A DNA stretch of 41,986 nt from Methanobacteriota archaeon (GTDB lineage: Archaea; Thermoplasmatota; Thermoplasmata; UBA10834): contig CP070736.1 in the NCBI GenBank assembly GCA_020347645.1, positions 645,235-687,220 on the forward strand, in the 5' to 3' direction. Below the pieces are notes generated by a model. The model searched no databases and was not told where the DNA came from. It saw only the letters and a list, made by a program, of their open reading frames with translations. How positions within the stretch are numbered: position 1 is the first letter of the stretch; the number at the start of each line of letters is the position of its first letter. The position numbers and the translations under genes are program-made. Shown here piece by piece: positions 15,378 through 23,653 of this stretch.

Positions 15378-15992
15378 TTAATACGAAGTCTTTCTGACTA
15401 TGTTGGCGTAAACCCTCACCGCGTCTCTCGCGGCGACCGCCCCTCTCCGCACGGTCTTCGATTCGGTTTTTATTGCATGTATGACCACGTCCTTTTTGCC
15501 AACGCGCATCATATCTCCGATAAAGAGTTCCTCGTCCGGAGCAACTATCTTGTGTTCCGGATAAGTCCGCCCGTGGTGGTTGATGGAGAACGGTACCTTC
15601 ACTTTGTCAAAGCGCTTAGCCCAGATCGCGGCAATCTCCTTGGCTCCGCACGTATCTACGCGCTTGCCTGCCCTCGTCTCGATTGACGTCACCAAGACAG
15701 GCAGGTCGCCGCACATGATTTCGTCATCCACTGAGATGACTTCGTCTGCTCCGAGCGTTATCGACAAGCGCCTCGACTCTTTTAGCCAACTGACGATCAC
15801 GGGCAAGGATATCGGTTTCTCGCTCTTGAGAACCACATGATGGATGCGTCCGCATGATCTGCATTTGACAGTCGAGTCTAGCACTCTTGTGTTCCTTCCT
15901 GATATCTTGCCAGACAAGACCTTATGAAGGGTTTCGCCCTTACAAACCGGGCATTCCGCTTTCACTGACGTTGGTGTCGTCATCGATATCAT
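15378..15992 (-). CDS. Archaeal zinc-finger protein, HVO_0476-like
   Basis: 204 residues with an N-terminal zinc ribbon: Cys14-x2-Cys17 (CPVC) and Cys44-x2-Cys47 (CRSCG), followed by a beta-rich domain (SLPVIVSWLKESRRLSITLGADEVISVDDEI) and the strongly conserved MCGDLPVLVTSIETRAGKRV stretch. The arrangement resembles the conserved archaeal HVO_0476 family; I assign it by pattern memory and the role is unknown. A second ATG at 15983 could also be used. It starts 19 bases after the stop of the metallo-beta-lactamase gene, so the two may be cotranscribed. Confidence 0.75.
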   Translation of the reverse strand: MISMTTPTSVKAECPVCKGETLHKVLSGKISGRNTRVLDSTVKCRSCGRIHHVVLKSEKPISLPVIVSWLKESRRLSITLGADEVISVDDEIMCGDLPVLVTSIETRAGKRVDTCGAKEIAAIWAKRFDKVKVPFSINHHGRTYPEHKIVAPDEELFIGDMMRVGKKDVVIHAIKTESKTVRRGAVAARDAVRVYANIVRKTSY

Positions 15993-16011
15993 ACGATGCT
16001 GTTCATACGAC

Positions 16012-16674
16012 TTACTTCTTTCTCACGGGTTCGAAAGGGTTGTCATGGCCCGGTATCACGACATCAGCCCATTCCAGGATCTTCTCCATGCTTTCCATCG
16101 CCATGCGGCGGTCGATGTGAATAGCTGGAGGAGCGTTCGAGTCGTAGTTGGCCTTGGTGGGTATGGCGTCCCCGCATATTGCGTACTTCCTGTCGGACTC
16201 GACGAGCACGGTTATGCTGTCCAGGGTATGACCAGGCGTCTCAAGCACAGTGATCCCGTCCGAGATGCGGAAGCCTCCTCCCACTTTGATTGACTTGGGC
16301 GGGGCATCTTCGAGTGCGTGGGCCAGAAACATCGCTTCGGTGAAGAGGTCGTTGCCGCCGCAGTGGTCGGCATGCAGATGTGTGTTTACGACGCGTTGGA
16401 CGGCCTCTGCGGCCAATGGGACTTCCTTGATACGCTCCCTCAACAACCCCATTCGCCCAGGCGAACCGGTATCGACGATTATCATACATTGTCCGGATGT
16501 GATTAGGGTGACCGTCGAGGAGGCGTCGACGACGCGTTCTTTCTCCCTCACGACGAAGCCCGCGCACAGGACCTTGACTTCTGGTTCGGAAAAGTGGCTA
16601 ATCAGAGCATATGCCCCCGTTCGCAGGTGATAGTCTCGCGTGAAATCCGGATCCGCGCTCCACAGTGCGGACAC
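16012..16674 (-). CDS. Metallo-beta-lactamase-fold hydrolase
   Basis: Binuclear-metal hydrolase of the lactonase/glyoxalase-like group. The metal motif THLHADHCGG (HxHxDH) is intact, with later ligands in LETPGHTLDS, the bridging Asp in CGDAIPTKANYD and a C-terminal His in VIPGHDNP. Substrate unknown. The start is uncertain. The GTG at 16674 overlaps the rhomboid gene by 73 bases in another frame. The family N-terminus (VKVLCAGF) begins just after the rhomboid stop, where no standard start codon exists. The next in-frame candidate is GTG at 16551, which would remove the first strand. The core assignment is firm. Confidence 0.85.
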   Translation of the reverse strand: MSALWSADPDFTRDYHLRTGAYALISHFSEPEVKVLCAGFVVREKERVVDASSTVTLITSGQCMIIVDTGSPGRMGLLRERIKEVPLAAEAVQRVVNTHLHADHCGGNDLFTEAMFLAHALEDAPPKSIKVGGGFRISDGITVLETPGHTLDSITVLVESDRKYAICGDAIPTKANYDSNAPPAIHIDRRMAMESMEKILEWADVVIPGHDNPFEPVRKK

Positions 16675-17474
16675 TTCGCCTTAGATAGAAATTCCTCTAT
16701 CCAGGCACTCCTGACATCTGCAATCTCCTCGTCCTCCAATCGTCTGATTATCGCCTTAAGCTCCGGTGTTCTCGCGAGCCTGCGCAACGCGTTCAGAGAT
16801 ATCATCTTCTTGACCCTTCGGTGAAGGGGCATCTTGACCACATAAGGAGCGGTTGCTAAACCGGCGACAAGGCCGCCCACATGAGCCTCGACGGCTATGT
16901 TCGCGCTGCCGATAGCATAGAATATCTGGAGAAGCAGGAACAGCCCGACGATTGTCCAAGTGCGCATCGGGATGAAAGGTATAAAGATTATCATCATGCG
17001 CTCGTTTGGGAACATTCTGGCAAACGCTCCAAGAATCCCGCTTATCGCCCCAGAAGCACCGACTACGAACACAGTGTCGTTCCATCTGAGAGCTGCGAGC
17101 AACAGAGTCCCACAGACGCCTGCCAAGATGTAGATAACTATGAAGTGGCGAACGCCTATCCTTTGCTCGAAAATGGTACCGAGGAATGCGAGGCCTAGAA
17201 TATTCATCAGCAAATGTCCGAAGTCCGCGTGGGTAAACATCGATGTGCAGACTGTGTAGAAATGTTCTGTGTCGATGAGGTCTTTTGGCGTGAATGCCAT
17301 CTCGACGAACGTAGTGCTGTGAGTATAGTGACTCGCATCTGAAACGCCCACCATCATCGCGAAGAGGGCGGCACAGGCTACGCTAGCTACCAATGAGTAG
17401 CTCAACTGTCTGTAGTAGGAATACAGCGTGGTCGCGATTATCACTATGAGGGCCACTACAACCCAGATGTCCAA
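16602..17474 (-). CDS. Rhomboid-family intramembrane serine protease with C-terminal zinc ribbon
   Basis: Membrane protease that cuts helices within the bilayer. The catalytic Ser141 sits in GASGAISG and His198 in AHVGGLVAG, with the helix-2 motif HLLMN (His87, Asn91) that shapes the oxyanion site. Six or seven hydrophobic helices span about residues 5-215. The cytoplasmic tail ends in a zinc-ribbon-like motif, Cys268-x2-Cys271 and Cys284-x3-His288 (CPHCG ... CERGH). The start is a TTG with a GAGGTG ribosome-binding site five bases before it. The tail coding region overlaps the start of the metallo-beta-lactamase gene. Confidence 0.93.
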   Translation of the reverse strand: MDIWVVVALIVIIATTLYSYYRQLSYSLVASVACAALFAMMVGVSDASHYTHSTTFVEMAFTPKDLIDTEHFYTVCTSMFTHADFGHLLMNILGLAFLGTIFEQRIGVRHFIVIYILAGVCGTLLLAALRWNDTVFVVGASGAISGILGAFARMFPNERMMIIFIPFIPMRTWTIVGLFLLLQIFYAIGSANIAVEAHVGGLVAGLATAPYVVKMPLHRRVKKMISLNALRRLARTPELKAIIRRLEDEEIADVRSAWIEEFLSKAKCPHCGARIRISRETITCERGHML

Positions 17475-17563
17475 CTACACACCTCTTGGTCGTTCGATAC
17501 ATAGTCGTTCTGTCCGCCGTCGATATCGACTCACAGTCCGTGGGATTAATGCGCCTCTGTGGT

Positions 17564-17573
17564 AAAACATTAA
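17564..17573 (+). promoter_or_regulatory. TATA-like box for the HemK2-like gene
   Basis: AAAACATTAA, about 31 bases before the ATG at 17600. A very short leader is expected. Confidence 0.4.
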
Positions 17574-17599
17574 GCATCGGATAAGACCATCAACATGCG

Positions 17600-18196
17600 A
17601 TGAAGCTCGATCCGTCAGTAGACATCGACCTCCTGCCGGAGGTATACGACCCGAACGATGATTCTTATCTCATACTGGAGGCGATAGAAGTCTCCGCTGG
17701 GGAGAGGTTGCTCGATATGGGGTGCGGAACGGGACTTATAGCCATCCATGCGGCGAAGGCGGGGGCAGAAGTTGTCGCCGCAGACATAAATCCAAACGCA
17801 GTGAACTGCACGCGCAGGAACGCCCACAAGAATGGCGTACGGTTGGACGTCGTCCAGAGCGACCTGTTCGAGAATGTACGCGGGGTTTTCGATGTTATCG
17901 CATTCAACCCGCCGTACCTCGCAGGCGAAGATACAACGACCACGTGGATAGAAAGGTCGTGGAGCGGGGGTGATGACGGAATCGACGTCGCTGGACCTTT
18001 CCTCGAACAGGCCTCTGAGCACCTCACCCCGAGCGGCAGGATCTACATCATCCTTTCATCCCTCGGTGGTCTCAGGACGCTTTTGAGGATGGCTAGGAGG
18101 CAGTACCGCTCGACAATGGTCAACGAGAAGCATATGTTCTTCGAATCGATATTCGCATATCGATTAGAACGGGACATTCTGGCCGGTGATAAGTGA
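17600..18196 (+). CDS. HemK2/Mtq2-like class I methyltransferase (release-factor glutamine methyltransferase)
   Basis: SAM-dependent N5-glutamine methyltransferase. The EVYDPNDDSYLILEAI start is characteristic of the HemK2/Mtq2 branch, which methylates the GGQ glutamine of eRF1/aRF1 together with Trm112. The SAM motif is LLDMGCGTGL (37-46), acidic residue in ADINPNA, and the catalytic NPPY tetrapeptide is at 103-106. 198 residues is the short form without the N-terminal domain of bacterial PrmC, which supports Mtq2. No Trm112 gene is seen here. The gene is divergent from the rhomboid gene. Confidence 0.9.
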   Translation: MKLDPSVDIDLLPEVYDPNDDSYLILEAIEVSAGERLLDMGCGTGLIAIHAAKAGAEVVAADINPNAVNCTRRNAHKNGVRLDVVQSDLFENVRGVFDVIAFNPPYLAGEDTTTTWIERSWSGGDDGIDVAGPFLEQASEHLTPSGRIYIILSSLGGLRTLLRMARRQYRSTMVNEKHMFFESIFAYRLERDILAGDK

Positions 18197-18204
18197 AACA
18201 TAAG

Positions 18205-18213
18205 CTTTATTAA
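18205..18213 (+). promoter_or_regulatory. TATA-like box for the small charged protein gene
   Basis: CTTTATTAA. Transcription start is predicted near 18235, leaving a leader of about 20 bases with a GGACGGGTG stretch before the ATG. Confidence 0.5.
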
Positions 18214-18254
18214 CCGACCGGAACCATCCTTCAATTCCTTCTAGGACGGGTGCG

Positions 18255-18443
18255 ATGGCAGAAGAGAAGAAGAGGAAGTACAATGACGAAGAGAGCCTTG
18301 ACGAGCTCTGCCGAAAGTTCCTGGCCAATCGTGAGAAGGAAGAAGGAGCAGCCATAGAGTACTGCAGGAGCTTCCTCACGGTGCTTTCCAAGAAGGATAT
18401 CAAGTCAGGAGCCGTCTTATCCTCTCGCTCAAAACCTCGCTGA
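18255..18443 (+). CDS. Small highly charged protein of unknown function
   Basis: 62 residues, rich in Lys and Glu (MAEEKKRKYNDEESLDEL), probably alpha-helical and soluble, with two Cys. I do not recognise it. Support: a clear TATA-like box, a purine-rich leader and a good ATG. The last 14 codons plus the stop run antisense over the 3' end of gatE (44-base overlap), and these residues (LSSRSKPR) look less natural than the rest. The true gene may have been longer or may end there by chance. No homology can be claimed. Confidence 0.5.
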   Translation: MAEEKKRKYNDEESLDELCRKFLANREKEEGAAIEYCRSFLTVLSKKDIKSGAVLSSRSKPR

Positions 18444-20283
18444 TTACCTTGCCGTCGGCTTTTCCCCGCAGCTCCCTCATAGCTATGCCCATTAGAGGCC
18501 CGAGGCTCGCTTCGCCACGCTCCCTTATGAAATCGGTACGCTCCGACACTATGCGGTCGCATACCTCTCTAACAGCGTCTGCTTCCATTTTCACAACGCC
18601 CAGGCTCTCCAGAGCCCGCACCACGCTAAGGTCGTCATTGCGAATCATCCATGCTATAATCTCTGGTACGGCTTCCTTCGCGAAAGAGCCCTCGTTGAGC
18701 TGTTCCATTAGAGGACGGAGCACGTCCGCCCCAATCCTCGCTACATCAAGGCCGTCCTTGGCCAGCTCAGGCAGTATCTGAAGATAGATGCGCGCCACCA
18801 CCTGGGCATTGCCGAATGAAGTGGCGAGCAGCTCGAACTCATCGTCGAGAGCGTCATCTATCAAGGTCTTCGCTTGATCGGAGCTGATGCCGAACTCCTC
18901 TACGAACCGGCTGGCCTTCTCCTCAGGCAGTTCTGGCATGTTTGATCTGATACCCTCGAGCACTGCCTCGTTGATGCGTATCGGAGGAACATCCGTCTCC
19001 GGATACATCCTGTGTCTGCCTGGCAACGGACGACTGTAGACCGTAGTTCCATCCGGAAGCGGGTCCCGCGTCTCTTCAGGCACGCCTTCGATTGCGATAT
19101 TCGCTCTCTCGACCACTCGTTTCAAAGCAGCTCTGGCCCGTTCCCCGTCGTCTGCTATCATGGCAAACGCGTCGTCTGGATCCGGGCATAGTCTATCGAC
19201 GAGCAACATCACTTCGTCCTTCGTGATGCCGTAATTCGGAAGCTCGTCCGAATGAAACAGTCCTTTGACGCCTGCCACACGGGCGTGCGCCGCTATCTCG
19301 GCGCCCAATCTTGTCACACCCTCTTCGGTCTTAGACAGCGTATTCGCGAACTTCGGGAGCCTGATAGCGAGTATCTTCCCGCCCGAGTCGAGTGCACGAG
19401 ACACAACTCTGCACTTGGAGTCTGCAAGCAAATCGGACAAGTCCACGACCTCTGACGAGAATTTCACCGCACCTCTCCGCCCAAGCAGATCCTTCACCTC
19501 AAGGAGAGCGAGTTGTCGCTTTACCTCCATCTCGACATAGACCGGCAGTAGCTTCAGGTCCTGAGCGCCCTTGATCTCCACTCGAGCCCCTCCTGGTATG
19601 GATATGTTCAAATCCTCCCGTATGGTCCCGATGCCCCGTCTGACCTTCCGTGTGGCGCGCAAGAGGGTTCCTAGCCTCAGGGCGACCCTCCGTGCCTCTT
19701 CGGGAGTTGTGACATCCGGTCCAGTGGCGATCTCTATCAACGGAATTCCCAGACGGTCCAGGCGATATGTGATTTCTGTGTCTTCTTCGGACATCTTCCT
19801 GGCAGCGTCCTCCTCGAGACAGATGGAAGGTATCGATATGCGCCTGCCGTCTATGTCCATGTGGCCGCCGGTAGCGATCAGAGCGGTTCTCTGAAAACCG
19901 CATGTGTTTGAACCATCTATCACAATCTTCCTCATGAAGTGTATCTCATCAACGGGCTTTGCGTCCAGAAGCAGAGATACCTCCAATGCGGCTTCTATCG
20001 CCAGCTCATTAGCGCTATGAGGAGGCTCCTCGTCAGCCTCGACCAGACAGGAGCAGTCTACGGTCTGGTATCGGAAAAGCAGTCTGCGCTCCGCCTCCTC
20101 GAGTGCGGCCTTGTCGATCTCACCCATCTCGCTCTGTGTCGGTCTGAGTCTCCGAAGGAACTCGCTCTGATAACCGTCTACAAGCGTCGAATCGCACTGG
20201 CAGAAGAGCTTGCCCGTGCTAAGCTGCTGGTGGATCTCAATGCCCACCCTAACGCCTGGTGTCCCGTAGTCCAACTCACACAC
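18400..20283 (-). CDS. gatE: Glutamyl-tRNA(Gln) amidotransferase subunit E
   Basis: Archaeal-specific subunit that binds Glu-tRNA(Gln), phosphorylates the Glu and receives ammonia from GatD to make Gln-tRNA. The N-terminal GatB-like core begins at VGIEIHQQLSTGKLFC, with the kinase-site residues around SEMGEIDKAALEEAERR and IPLIEIATGPD. An AspRS-like insertion lies in the middle, and a C-terminal helical/YqeY-like tail (about 470-627) binds tRNA. 627 aa is normal. The GTG at 20283 gives an 8-base overlap with gatD; a TTG three codons later matches the usual N-terminus equally well. The 3' end overlaps the small charged gene. Confidence 0.97.
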   Translation of the reverse strand: MCELDYGTPGVRVGIEIHQQLSTGKLFCQCDSTLVDGYQSEFLRRLRPTQSEMGEIDKAALEEAERRLLFRYQTVDCSCLVEADEEPPHSANELAIEAALEVSLLLDAKPVDEIHFMRKIVIDGSNTCGFQRTALIATGGHMDIDGRRISIPSICLEEDAARKMSEEDTEITYRLDRLGIPLIEIATGPDVTTPEEARRVALRLGTLLRATRKVRRGIGTIREDLNISIPGGARVEIKGAQDLKLLPVYVEMEVKRQLALLEVKDLLGRRGAVKFSSEVVDLSDLLADSKCRVVSRALDSGGKILAIRLPKFANTLSKTEEGVTRLGAEIAAHARVAGVKGLFHSDELPNYGITKDEVMLLVDRLCPDPDDAFAMIADDGERARAALKRVVERANIAIEGVPEETRDPLPDGTTVYSRPLPGRHRMYPETDVPPIRINEAVLEGIRSNMPELPEEKASRFVEEFGISSDQAKTLIDDALDDEFELLATSFGNAQVVARIYLQILPELAKDGLDVARIGADVLRPLMEQLNEGSFAKEAVPEIIAWMIRNDDLSVVRALESLGVVKMEADAVREVCDRIVSERTDFIRERGEASLGPLMGIAMRELRGKADGKVISEVLSERIRRLLT

Positions 20284-21565
20284 TCCTTCTCGAAGCGATC
20301 TCGCCAGCGATGTTGCTCAGCATGATCTTCTTCGCCTCCTCAGGGTCCTCCGTCTGTCCCAAAGTCCACATGAGCTTTACGAATGCTGTTTCTGGCAGCA
20401 TATCCTCCAAAGGCACTGCTCCGGCGGATATCATATCCCGGCCTGTAGAATACACGTTGAGATTGACAGCTCCGTGAAGACACTGCGTTGTGACTGCCAC
20501 AAACACGCCGTCTCTGACTGCTTTGTCTATCGATTCGACCAGTCTGTCGGACACATGTCCGAGACCTGTTCCAGCTATTACTATCCCCCTCACGTTGCCC
20601 GCAATCATGTCGAAATGCTCTGGTTCGAATCCTGGGTAGAACTGCAGCATACTGACGCGCTTGTTCATCTTGTCGAGGACTTCAACGGAGCCCTGGCTGC
20701 GCTTTGTGTGCTCGCCCGCAAAAGCGATCTTCCTTCCCTCTATGCGCGCTAGAGGCTCGATATTGACACTCCTGAAGGCGTCGCGCCTGGACGAGTGCAT
20801 CTTGCGCACTTTCGTGCCTCTGTGGGCATGGCAGTGGTCGTCCGATATATCGCCGTGCATAACCACGACGACTTCACCCAAGTCAGCATCGACACATAAC
20901 CTTGCAGCTGCTAGAAGATTCATTGTAGCATCGGAGGATGGGCGGTCGGACGAGCGTTGCGAGCCGACGCAAACGACGGGGCCCGTGAGCGCTCTTAGCA
21001 TGAACGATAACGCTGCAGAGGTGAACCCCATGGTATCAGTACCGTGCGGTATGATCACGCCTGACGCACCGGAGTTGAGCTCTTCCGCGGCTGCTCTTGC
21101 GAGTTCCTGCCAATGCGATACATCCATGTTCTCGCTGTATATCGAGTACAGGACCCGCGCCTTGACGTCGCAGATGTCCATAAGCTCCGGGACGGAGAAC
21201 ACGAGCTCCTCGGCAGACTTGGCCGGGTGGACAGCGCCCGTCCTATAGTCGACATACGACGCGATGGTGCCTCCCGTTCCAAGGAACGCGACCTTCTTTT
21301 TCGACGGATCGACTGGCATTGTACGCTCGACTGCATCCTTCGTCTGTTTTTCTGACACACGCCTCACCTTCGAATCCTTTCCAAGCTCCAAGCCGATGTT
21401 GTACCCGCTTGCGAGCTTCAGGGTGACTATGGAAGGGTCGCTGAAATCGTGATGAGGCATAAGAACACCGCGATAAGTCTCTCCGTCTTTGGAGACTTCG
21501 ATCTCGTCACCCACATCAATCTCAGCTTCCTCAAGAGATTGGCCTAGTCGGCCAGGATACCTCAT
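20276..21565 (-). CDS. gatD: Glutamyl-tRNA(Gln) amidotransferase subunit D
   Basis: Asparaginase-like glutaminase subunit of the archaeal amidotransferase. It has an N-terminal SH3-like domain (about 10-70; DVGDEIEVSKDGETYRGVL). The type II asparaginase fold follows, with nucleophile Thr in GTGGTIAS, the second triad in HGTDTMGFTSAAL and GSQRSSDRPSSDATMNL. 429 aa is normal. It is the first gene of the gatDE pair and overlaps gatE by 8 bases. A TATA-like box lies about 30 bases before the ATG, and the gene is divergent from purD. Confidence 0.97.
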   Translation of the reverse strand: MRYPGRLGQSLEEAEIDVGDEIEVSKDGETYRGVLMPHHDFSDPSIVTLKLASGYNIGLELGKDSKVRRVSEKQTKDAVERTMPVDPSKKKVAFLGTGGTIASYVDYRTGAVHPAKSAEELVFSVPELMDICDVKARVLYSIYSENMDVSHWQELARAAAEELNSGASGVIIPHGTDTMGFTSAALSFMLRALTGPVVCVGSQRSSDRPSSDATMNLLAAARLCVDADLGEVVVVMHGDISDDHCHAHRGTKVRKMHSSRRDAFRSVNIEPLARIEGRKIAFAGEHTKRSQGSVEVLDKMNKRVSMLQFYPGFEPEHFDMIAGNVRGIVIAGTGLGHVSDRLVESIDKAVRDGVFVAVTTQCLHGAVNLNVYSTGRDMISAGAVPLEDMLPETAFVKLMWTLGQTEDPEEAKKIMLSNIAGEIASRRSV

Positions 21566-21589
21566 GGCTCGGTAGATGGAACTTGTCGC

Positions 21590-21600
21590 CTAAAATGATT
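21590..21600 (-). promoter_or_regulatory. TATA-like box for gatDE
   Basis: AATCATTTTAG on the minus strand. Transcription start is predicted near 21569, four bases before the ATG. Confidence 0.45.
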
Positions 21601-21671
21601 TGCTGGACTGCGTTCCGCCGCACGACGTGTACGAAGGGTGGTTGCCTGAGGCAATGTACTTAAGAGGCGAA

Positions 21672-21679
21672 CTTTATGC
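21672..21679 (+). promoter_or_regulatory. TATA-like box for purD
   Basis: CTTTATGC, spaced for a leaderless start at 21699. An alternative element TACTTAAG (21657-21664) would give a 13-base leader with GGGGGATG. Which one is used is not clear. Confidence 0.4.
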
Positions 21680-21698
21680 ACCGAGGGGGATGCTTTAG

Positions 21699-23027
21699 AT
21701 GAAGATACTGGCCGTCGGCGGAGGAGGGCGTGAACACGCGATTGTCGAAGCGTTGGCACGTTCCGGACACGACATCTTCGCCTGCATGAGCAACAGCAAT
21801 CCGGGGATAGCACGGCGTGCGAAGGATTGCCTTCTTGTCAACGAGAAGGATGTAGCGAAGGTTGTCGATTTCGCTACCACTAAGGGGGCATCGTTGGCCG
21901 TGATCGGGCCTGAAGCGCCTCTCGAAGTCGGAATCGCAGACGCTCTTGAGGCGGCAGGGGTGCCTACGGCAAGCCCCACAAAGGCCGCCGCGATGATAGA
22001 GACTTCAAAGAGCTTCTCACGCGAATTGATGGCAAAGCATGGCATCGACGGACGCGCCAAGTTCGCTGTTGCGAGCGATATGGACGAGGTGAAGGGCGCA
22101 ATCGACAAATTGGGTGAGGAAATCGTAGTGAAGCCAACAGGCCTCACAGGCGGCAAAGGGGTGAAGGTCTTCGGCGAACACCTCATGTCCAGGGATGACA
22201 TCGTCTCCTATGCAAAGGACATTCTTGACAAGCGCATCGGGGGGAGCGCCCAGCTTGTCATCGAAGAGAAGCTTATCGGCGAGGAGTTTACGCTGCAGGC
22301 GTTCTGCGACGGCAAGACGCTAGCACCGATGCCTGCTGTTCAGGACCACAAACGCGCCTTCGAAGGAGACAGAGGACCAAACACTGGGGGCATGGGCTCA
22401 TACTCCCAAGCTGGGGGACTCCTGCCGTTCCTCAAGGATGACGAATATGAAGACGCCGTCGGAATTATGAAAGGGGTTGTAGATGCTCTCAGAGAGGAGG
22501 GTGCGGAGTACAGAGGAGTACTGTACGGGCAGTTCATGCTTACCAGAGAAGGCCCAAAAGTTGTGGAGTTCAACGCGAGGTTTGGAGACCCAGAAGCCAT
22601 GAACGTCCTTGCAATACTCGAGGAAGACTTTGGGTCTATATGCGAGAGTATGGCTGGAGGAGGCTTGTCAGCAAGGGATGTGGTCTTCGCCTCGAAGGCT
22701 ACCGTCTGCAAGTACGTCGTGCCTGAAGGCTATGGCGTGAAGCCATTGGCGGGTGAGGAGATTCGCATCGATGAGGAGGCGATAAGAAGCGAAGGCGCCG
22801 TTCTGTTCTTCGCCAATGTCAATGCAGACGGGGAGCGCATTTTGACCACGACCTCAAGATCGGCCGGAGTAGTGGGCATAGCGGAACAGATAGAGGAGGC
22901 GGAGACGATTGCTGAGAACGCAATCAAACATGTCTCCGGAAGGATTGCCGTACGCCATGACATCGGTAAACAGGCTATGATTGAGTCGCGCGTGCGCCAT
23001 ATGGAGCAGATAAGGAGGCATGACTGA
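21699..23027 (+). CDS. purD: Phosphoribosylamine-glycine ligase (GAR synthetase)
   Basis: Second step of purine synthesis: joins glycine to phosphoribosylamine using ATP. The N-terminal MKILAVGGGGREHAI, the ATP-grasp segments VVKPTGLTGGKGVKV and AQLVIEEKLIGEEFTLQAF, the GPNTGGMGSYS stretch and the metal-site EFNARFGDPEAM are diagnostic. 442 aa is normal. Its TGA stop shares one base with the ATG of the translin-family gene (TGATG), so the two are probably translated in series. Confidence 0.97.
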   Translation: MKILAVGGGGREHAIVEALARSGHDIFACMSNSNPGIARRAKDCLLVNEKDVAKVVDFATTKGASLAVIGPEAPLEVGIADALEAAGVPTASPTKAAAMIETSKSFSRELMAKHGIDGRAKFAVASDMDEVKGAIDKLGEEIVVKPTGLTGGKGVKVFGEHLMSRDDIVSYAKDILDKRIGGSAQLVIEEKLIGEEFTLQAFCDGKTLAPMPAVQDHKRAFEGDRGPNTGGMGSYSQAGGLLPFLKDDEYEDAVGIMKGVVDALREEGAEYRGVLYGQFMLTREGPKVVEFNARFGDPEAMNVLAILEEDFGSICESMAGGGLSARDVVFASKATVCKYVVPEGYGVKPLAGEEIRIDEEAIRSEGAVLFFANVNADGERILTTTSRSAGVVGIAEQIEEAETIAENAIKHVSGRIAVRHDIGKQAMIESRVRHMEQIRRHD

Positions 23028-23653
23028 TGAAGAACCTCGATGCCGCTATTGTCAAGATAGAGGCGGAATTGGATGAGAAGGACCATGTAAGGGAGATCGC
23101 ACTGAAATCCTCGAGAGCGGTGGTCAGACTCTCAGGCTCGGCTCTGAAGGATCTGCACAGGGGAGAGAAGATCGACGAGAAACTCTCCGAACTCAAGGAC
23201 GAGGTGTCCAGACTGTCGAGCCTCCTCGGCGATCATCCTGACCTTGTGCGCACAGGCTACGTCGAGAACGCGTTTCAGGAATACGCAGAGGTCGGAATCG
23301 TCCTATCGCTGCTCGAAGAAGACGACGTCCCGCTCCCTGAGGATCTCGGTATTGGCAGTGTTCCGTACCTCTTGGCGCTAGGGGACACAGTCGGAGAACT
23401 CAGAAGGTTCGCCCTTGAGGACCTGAGACGGGGAAACACCGATCAGGCAAACCGCTTTCTCGATAGGATGGAGGAGATCTACCACGCGCTCGTCCGCTTC
23501 GACTACCCCGACGCCATCGCCGCGGTCAAGCATAAGCAGGACGTCGCAAGAAGCCTTCTCGAGAAGACAAGGGGTGATGTTGCCGTCGCGACGAACGCTC
23601 GGCGGCTTCACGACCGATTGGACGACCTTATGAAAAAGCCTGGTCAGGGATGA
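23027..23653 (+). CDS. Translin-family protein
   Basis: All-helical nucleic-acid-binding protein related to eukaryotic translin and TRAX, which form octameric rings. The pattern IALKSSRAVVRLSGSALKDLHRGE, VENAFQEYAEV, YLLALGDTVGELRR, RMEEIYHALVRFDYPDAI and HKQDVARSLLEKTRGDV follows the family over its length. Acidic residues at positions 85, 88, 120 and 124 lie where TRAX and archaeal relatives place RNase acids, so ribonuclease activity is possible but inferred. It is coupled to purD by a TGATG junction. Its stop codon directly abuts that of the convergent thioredoxin gene. Confidence 0.88.
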   Translation: MKNLDAAIVKIEAELDEKDHVREIALKSSRAVVRLSGSALKDLHRGEKIDEKLSELKDEVSRLSSLLGDHPDLVRTGYVENAFQEYAEVGIVLSLLEEDDVPLPEDLGIGSVPYLLALGDTVGELRRFALEDLRRGNTDQANRFLDRMEEIYHALVRFDYPDAIAAVKHKQDVARSLLEKTRGDVAVATNARRLHDRLDDLMKKPGQG

